From NCBI GenBank assembly GCA_021806765.1, contig JAJZQR010000066.1, forward strand, positions 1 through 22,339: 22,339 bases of DNA, in the 5' to 3' direction. This document shows positions 1-7,260 of this stretch, one piece after another (positions within the stretch are counted from its first letter, which is position 1; each line of letters begins with the position of its first letter). The notes beneath the pieces are model-generated. The model saw nothing but the letters and a program-made list of their open reading frames with translations, was not told the origin of the DNA and ran no database searches. The DNA is from Chloroflexota bacterium (GTDB lineage: Bacteria; Chloroflexota; UBA6077). The translations under genes and the position numbers were made by a program.

Positions 1-14
1 CTGCCCCGGCAGTT

Positions 15-58
15 GTAGGGGCGAAGCATTCCGCCGCGGCGGAATGCTTCGCCCCTAC
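15..58. repeat. Perfect 44-bp palindrome downstream of permease A
   Basis: Two 21-bp arms meet at a self-complementary GC, so the whole element equals its own reverse complement. It starts 11 nt past the permease A stop codon on the minus strand, where it could act as a 3' hairpin or terminator, although no clear U tract follows. Its outer GTAGGGGCG matches the element at 2602, which suggests a dispersed REP-like family. Confidence 0.85.
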
Positions 59-69
59 GCGTGTCCGCC

Positions 70-1887
70 TTACTTGCCTACCGGCGGTATCGGGATAATG
101 CCCGGGAAGACGTAGGCCTGGAGCATGACGATCAGCCCCATGACGGCGGCCAGGGCCACCGAGTGCCAGAACACCTTCCGGAAGATCGGACCCAGGGCAT
201 GGGATCGCTCGTACTCGTCCTCGTAGGTAGCCGCGGCGGCGACCATGATCGACTGAGCGTCGATCATCTTGCCCATGACGCCACCCGTCGAGTTGGCGGC
301 AACGATCAGGATCTCGTTCAGGTGTAGCTGCTGAGCGGTGATCCTCTGCAGGCTGCCGAACAGGGCGTTGGAAGCTGTGTCGGATCCGGTCAGGAAGACA
401 CCCAGCCAGCCCAGATAAGCCGCGAAGAAGGGATACAGGGGGCCGGCGGCGGTGAAGGCCAGACCGATCACGGCGTCGGTGCCGGCGTAGCGGGTCAGGG
501 CCGCGAGGCCGAGCACCTGGCCGATCACCAGCACCGGGATCTTCAAGCGCTGCAGGGTGCGGGAGACCGACTCACCCCACTGGCCAGGGCTTAGCCGCAG
601 GTAGATACCGGTCACGATGGCGGCGAAGACGACGCCACTGCCTGCCAGGGACAGGTAGTTGAAACCCAGCTTGGCGGCCTCGGGGGGTTTCCCCTGAGCG
701 AGGACCGGTGGCACACGCTGCACCAGACCATCCAATCCGGGCATGGCCCAGGTCAGGTTGCCCACATTGCCGGTCAGCGCGCCGCCCAGGAAGGTGGTCT
801 TGACCGGCGCGAAGGCCAGCAGGTTGTTCAGGAAGGTCTTCCACTCGGCCAGGCCCCAGAGGCCGCAGAAGGCGATCAGGATGGCCCAGGGGACCCACGC
901 GCCGATGGTCTGGCCCAGGGTGTAAGGGTACTTCCACTCGGCGCTGTGGCCCAGGACGGCCCCGGAGCCGCCCATGACCGGCTTGGGCTGCGCGCCACCC
1001 CGCTCGGCCTTCAGCAGGAAGCGGGTCTTGGGGTGCCAGACCCTCAGGAAGAGGGCGACACTGATCACCGAGAAGACACCGGCGGCCACGTCTGTGATCA
1101 GGAAAAACTCCTGGGAGTTGGAGATCAGGAACTGGGCGATGGCGAAGGAGACGCCGGAGACCAGGGTGGCGGGCCACACCTCCATGGCTTCGCTCCACTT
1201 GCCACCCTCCATCAGGACGAAGGTGACCACGAGCCAGAAGGGCACCAGCACCGATACGAAGGGCAGCTGGCGGCCTGCCATGGAGGAGAGGGTGTGCATA
1301 TCCAGGCCGCTGACGGCAGACAGGGTGACGATAGGGGTGCCGATGGCGCCGTAAGCCACCGGGGCGGTGTTGGCCAGCAGGTTCAGGACGGCGGCCTGGA
1401 AGGGGGAGAAGCCGAGGCCGACCATGACGGCACCGGCGATGGCGACAGGAGTGCCGAAGCCGGAGGTGCCTTCGATGATGGCGCCGAAGGAGAAGGCGAT
1501 CAGCAGCACCTGGAGGCGCCGGTCGAAGGAGATGTGGATGATCGACTCCTTGACGATCTCGAACTTCCCGGTGATCACCGTCATCGTGTAGAGCCACATG
1601 GCCCCGAGGATGATCCAGATGATCCCCAGAAAGCCGCCGATAGAGCCGAAGACGAAGGCCGAGAAGGCCGAACTGAGGGGCATGCCGAAGGCGATGCAGG
1701 AGACGGCGAAGGCCATCAGAACGCCGTAGAAGGCGGCGTAGGGGGCCGAGATCCCCAGGTGGCGGACGCCCCGCTTGTCGGTGTGCGGATGCAGAGCGAT
1801 GAAGTAGAGCAGCGTCAGGATGGGCAGTGCCGCCACGAGGGTGGACAGAAGAACATTCCCCAAAGGATTGTAGTTCTGAAAGTACAC
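70..1887 (-). CDS. lctP: Lactate/glycolate permease, LctP family (copy A)
   Basis: A 605-residue polytopic inner-membrane protein of the L-lactate permease family, which imports lactate or glycolate with protons. It shows the family motif GTSGFGTPVAIAGA, many hydrophobic spans (about 12-14 expected for the family) and a C-terminal YVFPGIIPIPP tail. The open frame runs further upstream, but the start chosen is the GTG at 1887. It has GGAGGG (1894-1899) six bases upstream, the protein begins VYFQNYNPLGNV like copy B, and it gives exactly the length of copy B (605). It is a tandem paralogue of the gene at 2642-4459, very similar throughout, with a 117-bp stretch identical at the DNA level. A long structured leader and a small DNA dyad precede it. 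The family is certain; lactate versus glycolate (GlcA-like) cannot be decided from sequence. Confidence 0.93.
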   Translation of the reverse strand: MYFQNYNPLGNVLLSTLVAALPILTLLYFIALHPHTDKRGVRHLGISAPYAAFYGVLMAFAVSCIAFGMPLSSAFSAFVFGSIGGFLGIIWIILGAMWLYTMTVITGKFEIVKESIIHISFDRRLQVLLIAFSFGAIIEGTSGFGTPVAIAGAVMVGLGFSPFQAAVLNLLANTAPVAYGAIGTPIVTLSAVSGLDMHTLSSMAGRQLPFVSVLVPFWLVVTFVLMEGGKWSEAMEVWPATLVSGVSFAIAQFLISNSQEFFLITDVAAGVFSVISVALFLRVWHPKTRFLLKAERGGAQPKPVMGGSGAVLGHSAEWKYPYTLGQTIGAWVPWAILIAFCGLWGLAEWKTFLNNLLAFAPVKTTFLGGALTGNVGNLTWAMPGLDGLVQRVPPVLAQGKPPEAAKLGFNYLSLAGSGVVFAAIVTGIYLRLSPGQWGESVSRTLQRLKIPVLVIGQVLGLAALTRYAGTDAVIGLAFTAAGPLYPFFAAYLGWLGVFLTGSDTASNALFGSLQRITAQQLHLNEILIVAANSTGGVMGKMIDAQSIMVAAAATYEDEYERSHALGPIFRKVFWHSVALAAVMGLIVMLQAYVFPGIIPIPPVGK

Positions 1888-2496
1888 CGAGAGCCCTCCA
1901 CTGGAGAGAAATTTACTCACAGTCCTGCAGAGTGGTCGGATTGGCACCGATACGAGAATTGATCGATTCCCAGACCTACTGATGAAAGAGACTATCCTGG
2001 CTATCCATCTCCAGGGAACCAGGCCGTGGTCATCCAAGGGCAATTGGCGGGACCCCGAGGACGATCAGAGAGTGGCCGGATGGGAGGTAGCAGGAAATGC
2101 GGGAGTTTCCAGGCGAGTCCCAGGCTAACGGCGGTATCACCTCCTAAGTCTCACCGGAGGGATGTCACACCGGGAGCCGAAGTCGACCCGCCCCCCGGAA
2201 CCCTCCTCCACTTCGAGAAAGCCTCCTTGCCTCTCTCAGTCGGGTGTTGGCTCCGGCCGTGTGGCGAACCCTCTCGGGCGAACCCGATGGCTAGACCCAT
2301 CGCTCTCGCCTTTGAAAAACGACGGTCGCGCCGAACGCAGCAATATCGCGAAAATGCGGTACGATTGGAGTGACTGGGGGAAGAGGGGCTCGGCTTTGTC
2401 TTTCCCCGGCAGGTTCCGTCGCCGGTGGGGACTCCGAGACCTGGTCGTTTGCCCCGTGCGTACGTGCCGCTTTGGAGATTCCCCAAAGCGACAGTT
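1888..2496 (-). promoter_or_regulatory. Long untranslated leader of permease A, homologous to leader B
   Basis: About 610 nt lie between a TATAAT box and the GTG start, with no convincing gene. The segment about 2121-2510 aligns almost end to end with 4893-5270 upstream of permease B. Shared blocks include GGTGAGAC, AGGAGGTG, CAAAGGCGAGA and GCCGAGCCCCTCTTCCCCC. Minus-strand RNA hairpins are conserved: a CCC/GGG stem with a GNRA loop (GAGA) at 2268-2279, and a 5-bp stem with an 11-nt loop at 2217-2237. Both keep pairing where the copies differ. I recognise no known riboswitch class; T-box and M-box were considered and rejected. It may be a structured regulatory RNA, or simply a duplicated leader. 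Confidence 0.55.
1940..1951. promoter_or_regulatory. Candidate operator dyad before permease A
   Basis: ATTGG-CA-CCGAT, an inverted repeat with one mismatch, lies 52 nt upstream of the GTG start. It sits inside a block (AGAGTGGTCGRATTGG) that is conserved before permease B. A two-base centre cannot form an RNA loop, so a DNA-binding dimer is more likely than a hairpin. The regulator is unknown; GntR- or IclR-type proteins bind short dyads of this kind. Confidence 0.35.
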
Positions 2497-2502
2497 CGAG
2501 AC

Positions 2503-2521
2503 ATTATATCCCGTCTGTCAA
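2503..2521 (-). promoter_or_regulatory. Probable promoter of leader A/permease A
   Basis: A perfect TATAAT (2503-2508, minus strand) is preceded by TTGACA (2516-2521), but the spacer is only 7 bp rather than about 17. The same arrangement with 8 bp stands before leader B. No good -35 exists at 17 bp here (TACCAG). The -10 is probably real; the role of the close TTGACA is unclear. Confidence 0.5.
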
Positions 2522-2556
2522 GCTGCTGGTACTGGTAGGTAGAAGGTAGGTGAAGT

Positions 2557-2585
2557 TCGGGGGCGGGTCCAGGACCCGCCCCCGA
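2557..2585 (-). terminator. Hairpin downstream of permease B
   Basis: Perfect 14-bp GC-rich arms around a single central base lie about 57 nt past the stop of permease B and just upstream of the leader A promoter. No U tract follows, so it may be a 3' stabiliser or a REP-like element rather than a classic intrinsic terminator. Confidence 0.5.
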
Positions 2586-2601
2586 GAAGGCACATCTCGT
2601 T

Positions 2602-2628
2602 GTAGGGGCGGTTCGCAAACCGTCCCTG
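2602..2628. repeat. REP-like hairpin, GTAGGGGCG family
   Basis: A 10-bp stem (2604-2613 with 2618-2627, one G-T pair) closes a CGCA loop. It begins TGTAGGGGCG, like the palindrome at 15-58. It lies 14 nt past the permease B stop. Confidence 0.6.
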
Positions 2629-2641
2629 CGGTATTCCCGGT

Positions 2642-4459
2642 TTACTTGGGGAGTGGCATCGGCGGAATCATGCCCGGGAAGACGTAGGCCTGGAGCATGA
2701 CGATCAGCCCCATGACGCCGGCCAGGGCCACCGAGTGCCAGAACACCTTGCGGAAGATCGGACCCATGGCGTGGACCCGCTCCTCCGGATCCTCGTAGCA
2801 GGCCGCGGAAGCCACCATGATGGATTGGGGGTCGATCATCTTGCCCATGACGCCACCCGTCGAGTTGGAGGCGACGATCAGCACCTGGTTCAGGTGGAGC
2901 TGCTGGGCGGTGATCCTCTGGAGGCTGCCGAAGAGGGCGTTGGAAGCGGTATCCGATCCTCCCAGGAATACCCCCAACCAGCCCAGGTAGGGTGCGAAGA
3001 AGGGGTACAACGGTCCCGCCGCCGTGAAAGCCAGACCGATCACGGCGTCGGTCCCCGCGTAGCGGGTGAGGTAGCCGAGGCCCAGCACCTGGCCGATGAC
3101 CAGCACCGGGTTCTTCATTCGGCTGGCTGTTCGAGACACGGCCTCGCGCCACTGGGCCCCGCTGATTCGCAGGAACAAGCCGCTCACGATGGCTGCCATG
3201 AACACGCCGGTACCGGCCGCAGACAGCCAGTTGATGGGAAACAGGGCCGCTTCGGGCTTGGCGTTTGCCGCGACCACCGGGGGCACCCGCTGCACCATGT
3301 TGTTCAGCACCGGCATTGCCCAGACCGGCAGGGAGAGGGTGCCGGTGATGGAGCCGCCGAACAGGGCGGTATTGATCTTGACGAAGCCCAGCAGGTTGTT
3401 CAGGAAGGTCTTCCACTCGGCCATTCCCCACAACCCGCAGAAGGCGACCAGGATAACCCACGGAGCCCACGCGTTGATAGTCTCGGACAGGGAGTAGCGG
3501 TACTTCCAGTCGGCGCTGTGTCCCATCACCGCGGGCCCGGATCCTCCCGCGGCCGGTTTGAGTTGGGCCGCCCGGTCCGACTTGAGCAGGAACTGGGTCT
3601 TGGGATGCCACACGCGTAGGAAGAGGGCGGTGCAGGCCACCGAGAAGATGCCGGCCAGCACGTCCGTGACCAGGTAGAACTCCTGGGTCTGGGAGGCTAG
3701 GAATTGCATGATGGCGAAGGAGACGCCGGAGACCAGGGTGGCGGGCCACACCTCCATGGCTTCGCTCCACTTGCCACCCTCCATCAGGACGAAGGTGACC
3801 ACGAGCCAGAAGGGCACCAGCACCGACACGAAGGGCAGCTGGCGGCCGGCCATCTGGGAGATGGTATGGGCGTCGATGCCGCTCACGGCTCCCAGGGTTA
3901 TGATCGGGGTGCCGATGGCGCCGTAGGCCACGGGGGCCGTGTTGGCCAGCAGGTTCAGCACGGCGGCCTGGAAGGGCGAGAAGCCGAGGCCGACCATGAT
4001 GGCGCCCGCGATGGCCACGGGAGTACCGAAGCCCGAGGTGCCTTCGATGATGGCGCCGAAGGAGAAGGCAATCAGCAGCACCTGGAGGCGCCGGTCGAAG
4101 GAGATGTGGATGATGGACTCCTTGACGATCTCGAACTTCCCGGTGATGACGGTGATGGTATAGAGGAACATCGCCCCCAGCACGATCCAGATGATCCCCA
4201 GGAAGCCCGAGAGGGAGCCATATACGAAGGCCGACAGGGCCGAGCCGAGCGGCATGCCGAAGACGATGCAGGAGACCGCGAAGGCCATCAGCACGCCGTA
4301 GAAGGCGGCGTAGGGGGCGCTGATGCCCATGTGGCGGGCGCCGTGCTTATCCCGATGCGGGTGCAGAGCCACGAAATAGAGCAGGGTCAGGATGGGTAAA
4401 GCTGCCGCGAGGGTGGAGAGAAGAACGTTCCCCAGCGGGTTGTAATTCTGATAGTACAC
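2642..4459 (-). CDS. lctP: Lactate/glycolate permease, LctP family (copy B)
   Basis: A 605-residue integral membrane permease of the LctP family with the GTSGFGTPVAIAGA motif. The GTG start at 4459 has GGAGGG (4466-4471) six bases upstream and begins VYYQNYNPLGNV. Its C terminus reads YVFPGMIPPMPLPK. It is the upstream member of a tandem pair; copy A follows after about 750 nt containing hairpins and its own leader. Most differences from copy A are conservative or fall in loops. Long identical DNA blocks, including synonymous sites, point to gene conversion or recent duplication. Expected substrates are lactate or glycolate, imported for the GlcDEF dehydrogenase encoded upstream. Keeping two copies, each with its own promoter and leader, suggests different regulation or substrate preference; this is inference. 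Confidence 0.93.
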   Translation of the reverse strand: MYYQNYNPLGNVLLSTLAAALPILTLLYFVALHPHRDKHGARHMGISAPYAAFYGVLMAFAVSCIVFGMPLGSALSAFVYGSLSGFLGIIWIVLGAMFLYTITVITGKFEIVKESIIHISFDRRLQVLLIAFSFGAIIEGTSGFGTPVAIAGAIMVGLGFSPFQAAVLNLLANTAPVAYGAIGTPIITLGAVSGIDAHTISQMAGRQLPFVSVLVPFWLVVTFVLMEGGKWSEAMEVWPATLVSGVSFAIMQFLASQTQEFYLVTDVLAGIFSVACTALFLRVWHPKTQFLLKSDRAAQLKPAAGGSGPAVMGHSADWKYRYSLSETINAWAPWVILVAFCGLWGMAEWKTFLNNLLGFVKINTALFGGSITGTLSLPVWAMPVLNNMVQRVPPVVAANAKPEAALFPINWLSAAGTGVFMAAIVSGLFLRISGAQWREAVSRTASRMKNPVLVIGQVLGLGYLTRYAGTDAVIGLAFTAAGPLYPFFAPYLGWLGVFLGGSDTASNALFGSLQRITAQQLHLNQVLIVASNSTGGVMGKMIDPQSIMVASAACYEDPEERVHAMGPIFRKVFWHSVALAGVMGLIVMLQAYVFPGMIPPMPLPK

Positions 4460-5257
4460 CGAATGCCCTCCACTACTGAGTGTGTTTTCTCACAGAACCG
4501 CAGAGTGGTCGAATTGGTGCCAATGCAGGAACGGATTGATTTCGAGAGTCCCGGATGAATGTGCGGCTACCTTCATCGTTCGTCACGGTCGGCCGAACAA
4601 CAAACAGCCATGGTTCGGCTCCACGAGGCGGACGGGTACAGTGTGTTGGGGAGAGATCCTTTGCATGGGGTCGCCTGGAGCGTCGCAGCAGTGCGTTCTC
4701 GTGGAAGAACGGAGGAGGCTGGCCGAGGGTTGGACCCATATCCAGCCACTATTGCTGAGGATCCCGATCCATGGGAACTGGATCCAGCTAGGTCGCTACG
4801 GTAACCCGAGGAATAGAGCCGGGAGGCCGAAAACGATCACGAGTGGTTGGGTGAGAAGAACCGAAGGGATGCCAGGCCTTCTAAGCGATTCGCAGGCTAG
4901 CGGTTGCACCTCCTAGGTCTCACCGAAGGGATGCTGCGCTCGAGCCGGAAGAAGCCTGTTCGGAACCGTCCTCCGCTTCGATAGAGCCTCCTCGCCGCTC
5001 TAGGCAGAGTGCTGGTCCGGGGGTGCAGCAAACCCTTTCGGGTACACTTGAAGGCTGACCTGTCGTTCTCGCCTTTGAAGGACGATAGTCGTGCCGGCAT
5101 CGACAATACCGTGCGACCGGAGTGGCTGGGGGAAGAGGGGCTCGGCTCTGTCTGTTCCCGGCAGGTTCTGAACGTCGGGGAAAGACTCCGAGACTTGGTC
5201 GTTGGCCCAGTCAGGTTTTCGCTGGCCTGGATATCTCAATGTCCTTGGAAAACGGCC
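4460..5257 (-). promoter_or_regulatory. Long untranslated leader of permease B, homologous to leader A
   Basis: About 800 nt separate the TATAAT at 5264 from the GTG start, with no convincing gene. Positions 4893-5270 align with leader A. The hairpin at 5032-5043 keeps the CCC/GGG stem and changes its loop from GAGA to GAAA, both GNRA. Its closing pair is A-U where A has G-U. At 4982-5002 a 5-bp stem has U-A where A has G-C at the outer pair, and G-C where A has G-U. The part 4473-4890 is longer and more diverged than in A. Function is unknown; a cis-acting structured RNA is the leading reading. Confidence 0.55.
4513..4524. promoter_or_regulatory. Candidate operator dyad before permease B
   Basis: ATTGG-TG-CCAAT has perfect 5-bp arms and lies 53 nt upstream of the GTG start, the same distance as its counterpart before copy A. 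The flank AGAGTGGTCGRATTGG is shared with copy A. Probably a dimeric repressor or activator site; the binding protein is not identified. Confidence 0.4.
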
Positions 5258-5263
5258 TGCGCC

Positions 5264-5283
5264 ATTATATACCCTTGTGTCAA
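5264..5283 (-). promoter_or_regulatory. Probable promoter of leader B/permease B
   Basis: TATAAT (5264-5269, minus strand) with TTGACA (5278-5283) only 8 bp away. A weaker hexamer TTAACC (5287-5292) sits at a standard 17-bp spacing and could be the true -35. The layout mirrors the promoter of leader A. Confidence 0.5.
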
Positions 5284-5316
5284 CTAGGTTAAGCTCTATT
5301 TGGCGCTGTAGCAGTC

Positions 5317-5371
5317 CGGACAGAGAGTGGGGCGCGGCTTGTTCAACAAGCCGCGCCCCACTCTCTGTCCG
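5317..5371 (-). terminator. Long perfect hairpin after dctM
   Basis: 27-bp perfect arms flank a single central base (5344), 23 nt past the dctM stop. It separates the TRAP operon from the permease B promoter. No U tract is visible, so termination is inferred from position. It may belong to the same intergenic palindrome population as 15-58 and 7206-7248. Confidence 0.6.
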
Positions 5372-5394
5372 CTGGTGATCGGTATTGGTCCTCC

Positions 5395-6684
5395 CTACTT
5401 CGTAGTCACCAGATTGGGCAGCCACAGGGAGATCGCGGGAATGTAGGTGACCAGCAGCAGGACGAACACCATGGAGAGCATGAACAGGATGTTCACCCGC
5501 ATCACCCTGGTGATGGGAAGCTTCGCGATGGCGCAGGTAGTCAGCAGCACCGAGGCCACCGGCGGCGTCTGCTGGCCGATCCCCAGGTTGAGGGTGACGA
5601 TCAGCCCGAAGTGGATCGGGTCGATCCCGATCTGCTGCACCAGCGGGTAGACGATGGGCACCACCATTACGATGGCGGCGGCGCTGTGCAGGATCATCCC
5701 CACGAACAGGAAGAAGACGTTCAGCATCATCAGGATCAGGATGGGATCGTGGGTGATGTCGAGGATCGACGTGGCTATCTTCTGGGGGATCATCTCGTTG
5801 GAGAGGAAGGAGCCCAGCAGCGCGGAGGCCGCCACGATCACCATCACCGTCGCCGTCTGGTTGGCGGAAGCGAGCAGGATGCCCGGCAACTCCTTCAGCT
5901 TGAACTCCCGATAGATGAAGAAGCCGAGCACGAAGGCGGTGGCGACCGCCGCTGCAGCCGCCTCGGTCGCGGTGAATACGCCGCCGAAGATGCCGCCCCA
6001 GATCACCAGGGGGATCAGGAAGGTTCCGAGGGCCTCCTTGAAGGTGCGGAACAGCTCGCTGAGGCGGAACTCCTGCTCGATGGGGTATTTCCTGGTGCGA
6101 GCCAGCACGTAGGCCAGCACCATCATTACACCACCGGTCAGTAGGCCCGGTATCACGCCCGCCATGAACAGTTTCGTGATGGAGGCCCCCACCGTCACCC
6201 CGTAGATGATCATCGGGATGCTGGGCGGGATGATGATCGCCGTGGTGGCGGCGGAGGATACCACCGCAGCGGCGAACTCGGGGGGATATCCCTTCTTCTT
6301 CATGGCCGGGATCATCACGGTGCCGATGGCTGCGGCTCCCGCGACGGCCGAGCCGGATAGCTCGCCGAACATCATGCAGGCCACGATGGTCACGTGGGCC
6401 AGGCCGCCCTTGATGAAGCCGACCATGGCGCTGGCGAAGTTCACCAGCCTCTGGGAGATGCCGCCCGAGTTCATCAACTGGCCGGCCAGGATGAACAGCG
6501 GGATGGCGATCATCGGGAAGCTGTCGGCTCCGTTGAACAGCCGCATCGGGATGATCACCAGATCGGTCTGGCCCTTCATCCAGGTGGCCGCCAGGGTCCC
6601 GATGGAGAGGGCGTAGCCGATGGGCGAGCCGAGCACGATCAGCCCGAGCATCACGATGGCGAGTACTGAGTAGATGAAGATCAT
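5395..6684 (-). CDS. dctM: TRAP transporter large permease subunit DctM
   Basis: The 429-residue large membrane subunit of a tripartite ATP-independent periplasmic transporter, which carries organic acids with sodium or protons. It is hydrophobic throughout (about 12 spans expected). It shows family blocks FGELSGSAVAGAAAIGTVMIP, AAVVSSAATTAIIIPPSIPM and, near the C terminus, LNLGIGQQTPPVASVL. The open frame extends upstream, but the ATG at 6684 (MIFIYSVLAIVMLG) is chosen. It overlaps the dctQ stop as ATGA, usual for this pair, and gives the usual family length. It is the last gene of the dctP-dctQ-dctM operon. The substrate is set by DctP and is unknown. Confidence 0.93.
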   Translation of the reverse strand: MIFIYSVLAIVMLGLIVLGSPIGYALSIGTLAATWMKGQTDLVIIPMRLFNGADSFPMIAIPLFILAGQLMNSGGISQRLVNFASAMVGFIKGGLAHVTIVACMMFGELSGSAVAGAAAIGTVMIPAMKKKGYPPEFAAAVVSSAATTAIIIPPSIPMIIYGVTVGASITKLFMAGVIPGLLTGGVMMVLAYVLARTRKYPIEQEFRLSELFRTFKEALGTFLIPLVIWGGIFGGVFTATEAAAAAVATAFVLGFFIYREFKLKELPGILLASANQTATVMVIVAASALLGSFLSNEMIPQKIATSILDITHDPILILMMLNVFFLFVGMILHSAAAIVMVVPIVYPLVQQIGIDPIHFGLIVTLNLGIGQQTPPVASVLLTTCAIAKLPITRVMRVNILFMLSMVFVLLLVTYIPAISLWLPNLVTTK

Positions 6685-7178
6685 TCCGTGGCCTCCACGA
6701 TATCGACCTCTCCGGTGGCGAAGTCCCTCGGGACGAACCATCGGTAGACTAGCACCACCATCATCAGGAAGCCTGAGATCGGCATGATGGAGTAGATGAG
6801 CCCCATCGGCATCTCGAAACTGACGGCCGTCTGGTTCATCAGTTGGGTCGTGATCTGGTAGCCGGAGACCAGCAGCACCCCCAGGAAGGCGAATAGGAAC
6901 AGATCGGCCACGATCTCCAGGAATCGGCGCGGTCTCTTCGGCAGCGCCATCATGATCGCGTCGAAGTTGATGTGCTTGCCCCTTTCCAGGGCGGTGACCG
7001 AGCCGAGGAAGGTCACCCATACCAGCATGTAGCCGGACACCTCGTCGGTCCAGGGTAGGGAATCGGAGAGCACGTAGCGGAAGAAGACCCCCCCGATGAC
7101 CACCAGGGCCAGAGCGCCGATCATGATGCTGAGCAGTTGCTCGAAGAACCAGATAACCCGGCTGTAGACCCGCTTCAA
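6681..7178 (-). CDS. dctQ: TRAP transporter small permease subunit DctQ
   Basis: A 165-residue small membrane subunit that pairs with DctM. Four hydrophobic segments are visible, with the family signature ALERGKHINFDAI between the second and third. The frame is open up to 7226, through an intergenic hairpin. I place the start at TTG 7178 (LKRVYSRVIWFFEQLL), with AGGAG at 7188-7192 nine bases upstream. An upstream GTG or ATG would put the palindrome inside the gene. It overlaps dctM by 4 bp and lies 82 nt after dctP, with a strong hairpin in the gap. Confidence 0.9.
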   Translation of the reverse strand: MKRVYSRVIWFFEQLLSIMIGALALVVIGGVFFRYVLSDSLPWTDEVSGYMLVWVTFLGSVTALERGKHINFDAIMMALPKRPRRFLEIVADLFLFAFLGVLLVSGYQITTQLMNQTAVSFEMPMGLIYSIMPISGFLMMVVLVYRWFVPRDFATGEVDIVEATE

Positions 7179-7205
7179 GTGATGTTGCTCCTTTCGCTCA
7201 GGGCT

Positions 7206-7248
7206 GCAGGGAGCGGGCCCCCGCAAGTTGCGGGGGCCCGCTCCCTGC
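7206..7248 (-). terminator. Strong intercistronic hairpin between dctP and dctQ
   Basis: Perfect 21-bp arms around a single base, very GC-rich, begin 12 nt past the dctP stop. Such hairpins after a binding-protein gene often protect the upstream transcript or partly terminate it. This would give more DctP than DctQM. Confidence 0.65.
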
Positions 7249-7260
7249 CCGTCATGCTGG

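Noticed and set aside
946..1962. Plus-strand frame of 338 codons opposite permease A; similar long antisense frames lie opposite fhs, glcDEF and porAB
   Set aside because: Composition is rich in His, Gly, Asp and Gln with no recognisable domain, and each mirrors codon structure of a well-supported gene on the other strand.
2100..2170. T-box-like or M-box-like similarity (GGTGAGAC, AGGAGGTGATACCGCC on the minus strand) in leader A
   Set aside because: The T-box needs a UGGN bulge to pair with the tRNA end; here the bases are UGAU, and UGCA in leader B. For the M-box only GGTGAG matches and the rest of the core is missing.
2151..3770. Long minus-strand open frame of 539 codons overlapping permease B and leader A
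   Set aside because: It is out of frame with the permease, has Arg/Gly/Pro-rich composition typical of a GC-rich shadow frame, and lacks any domain.
4473..4916. Small open frames in leader B (for example 4482-4916 plus, 4473-4739 minus)
   Set aside because: None has a convincing ribosome site or a counterpart in leader A, so they are unlikely to be genes.
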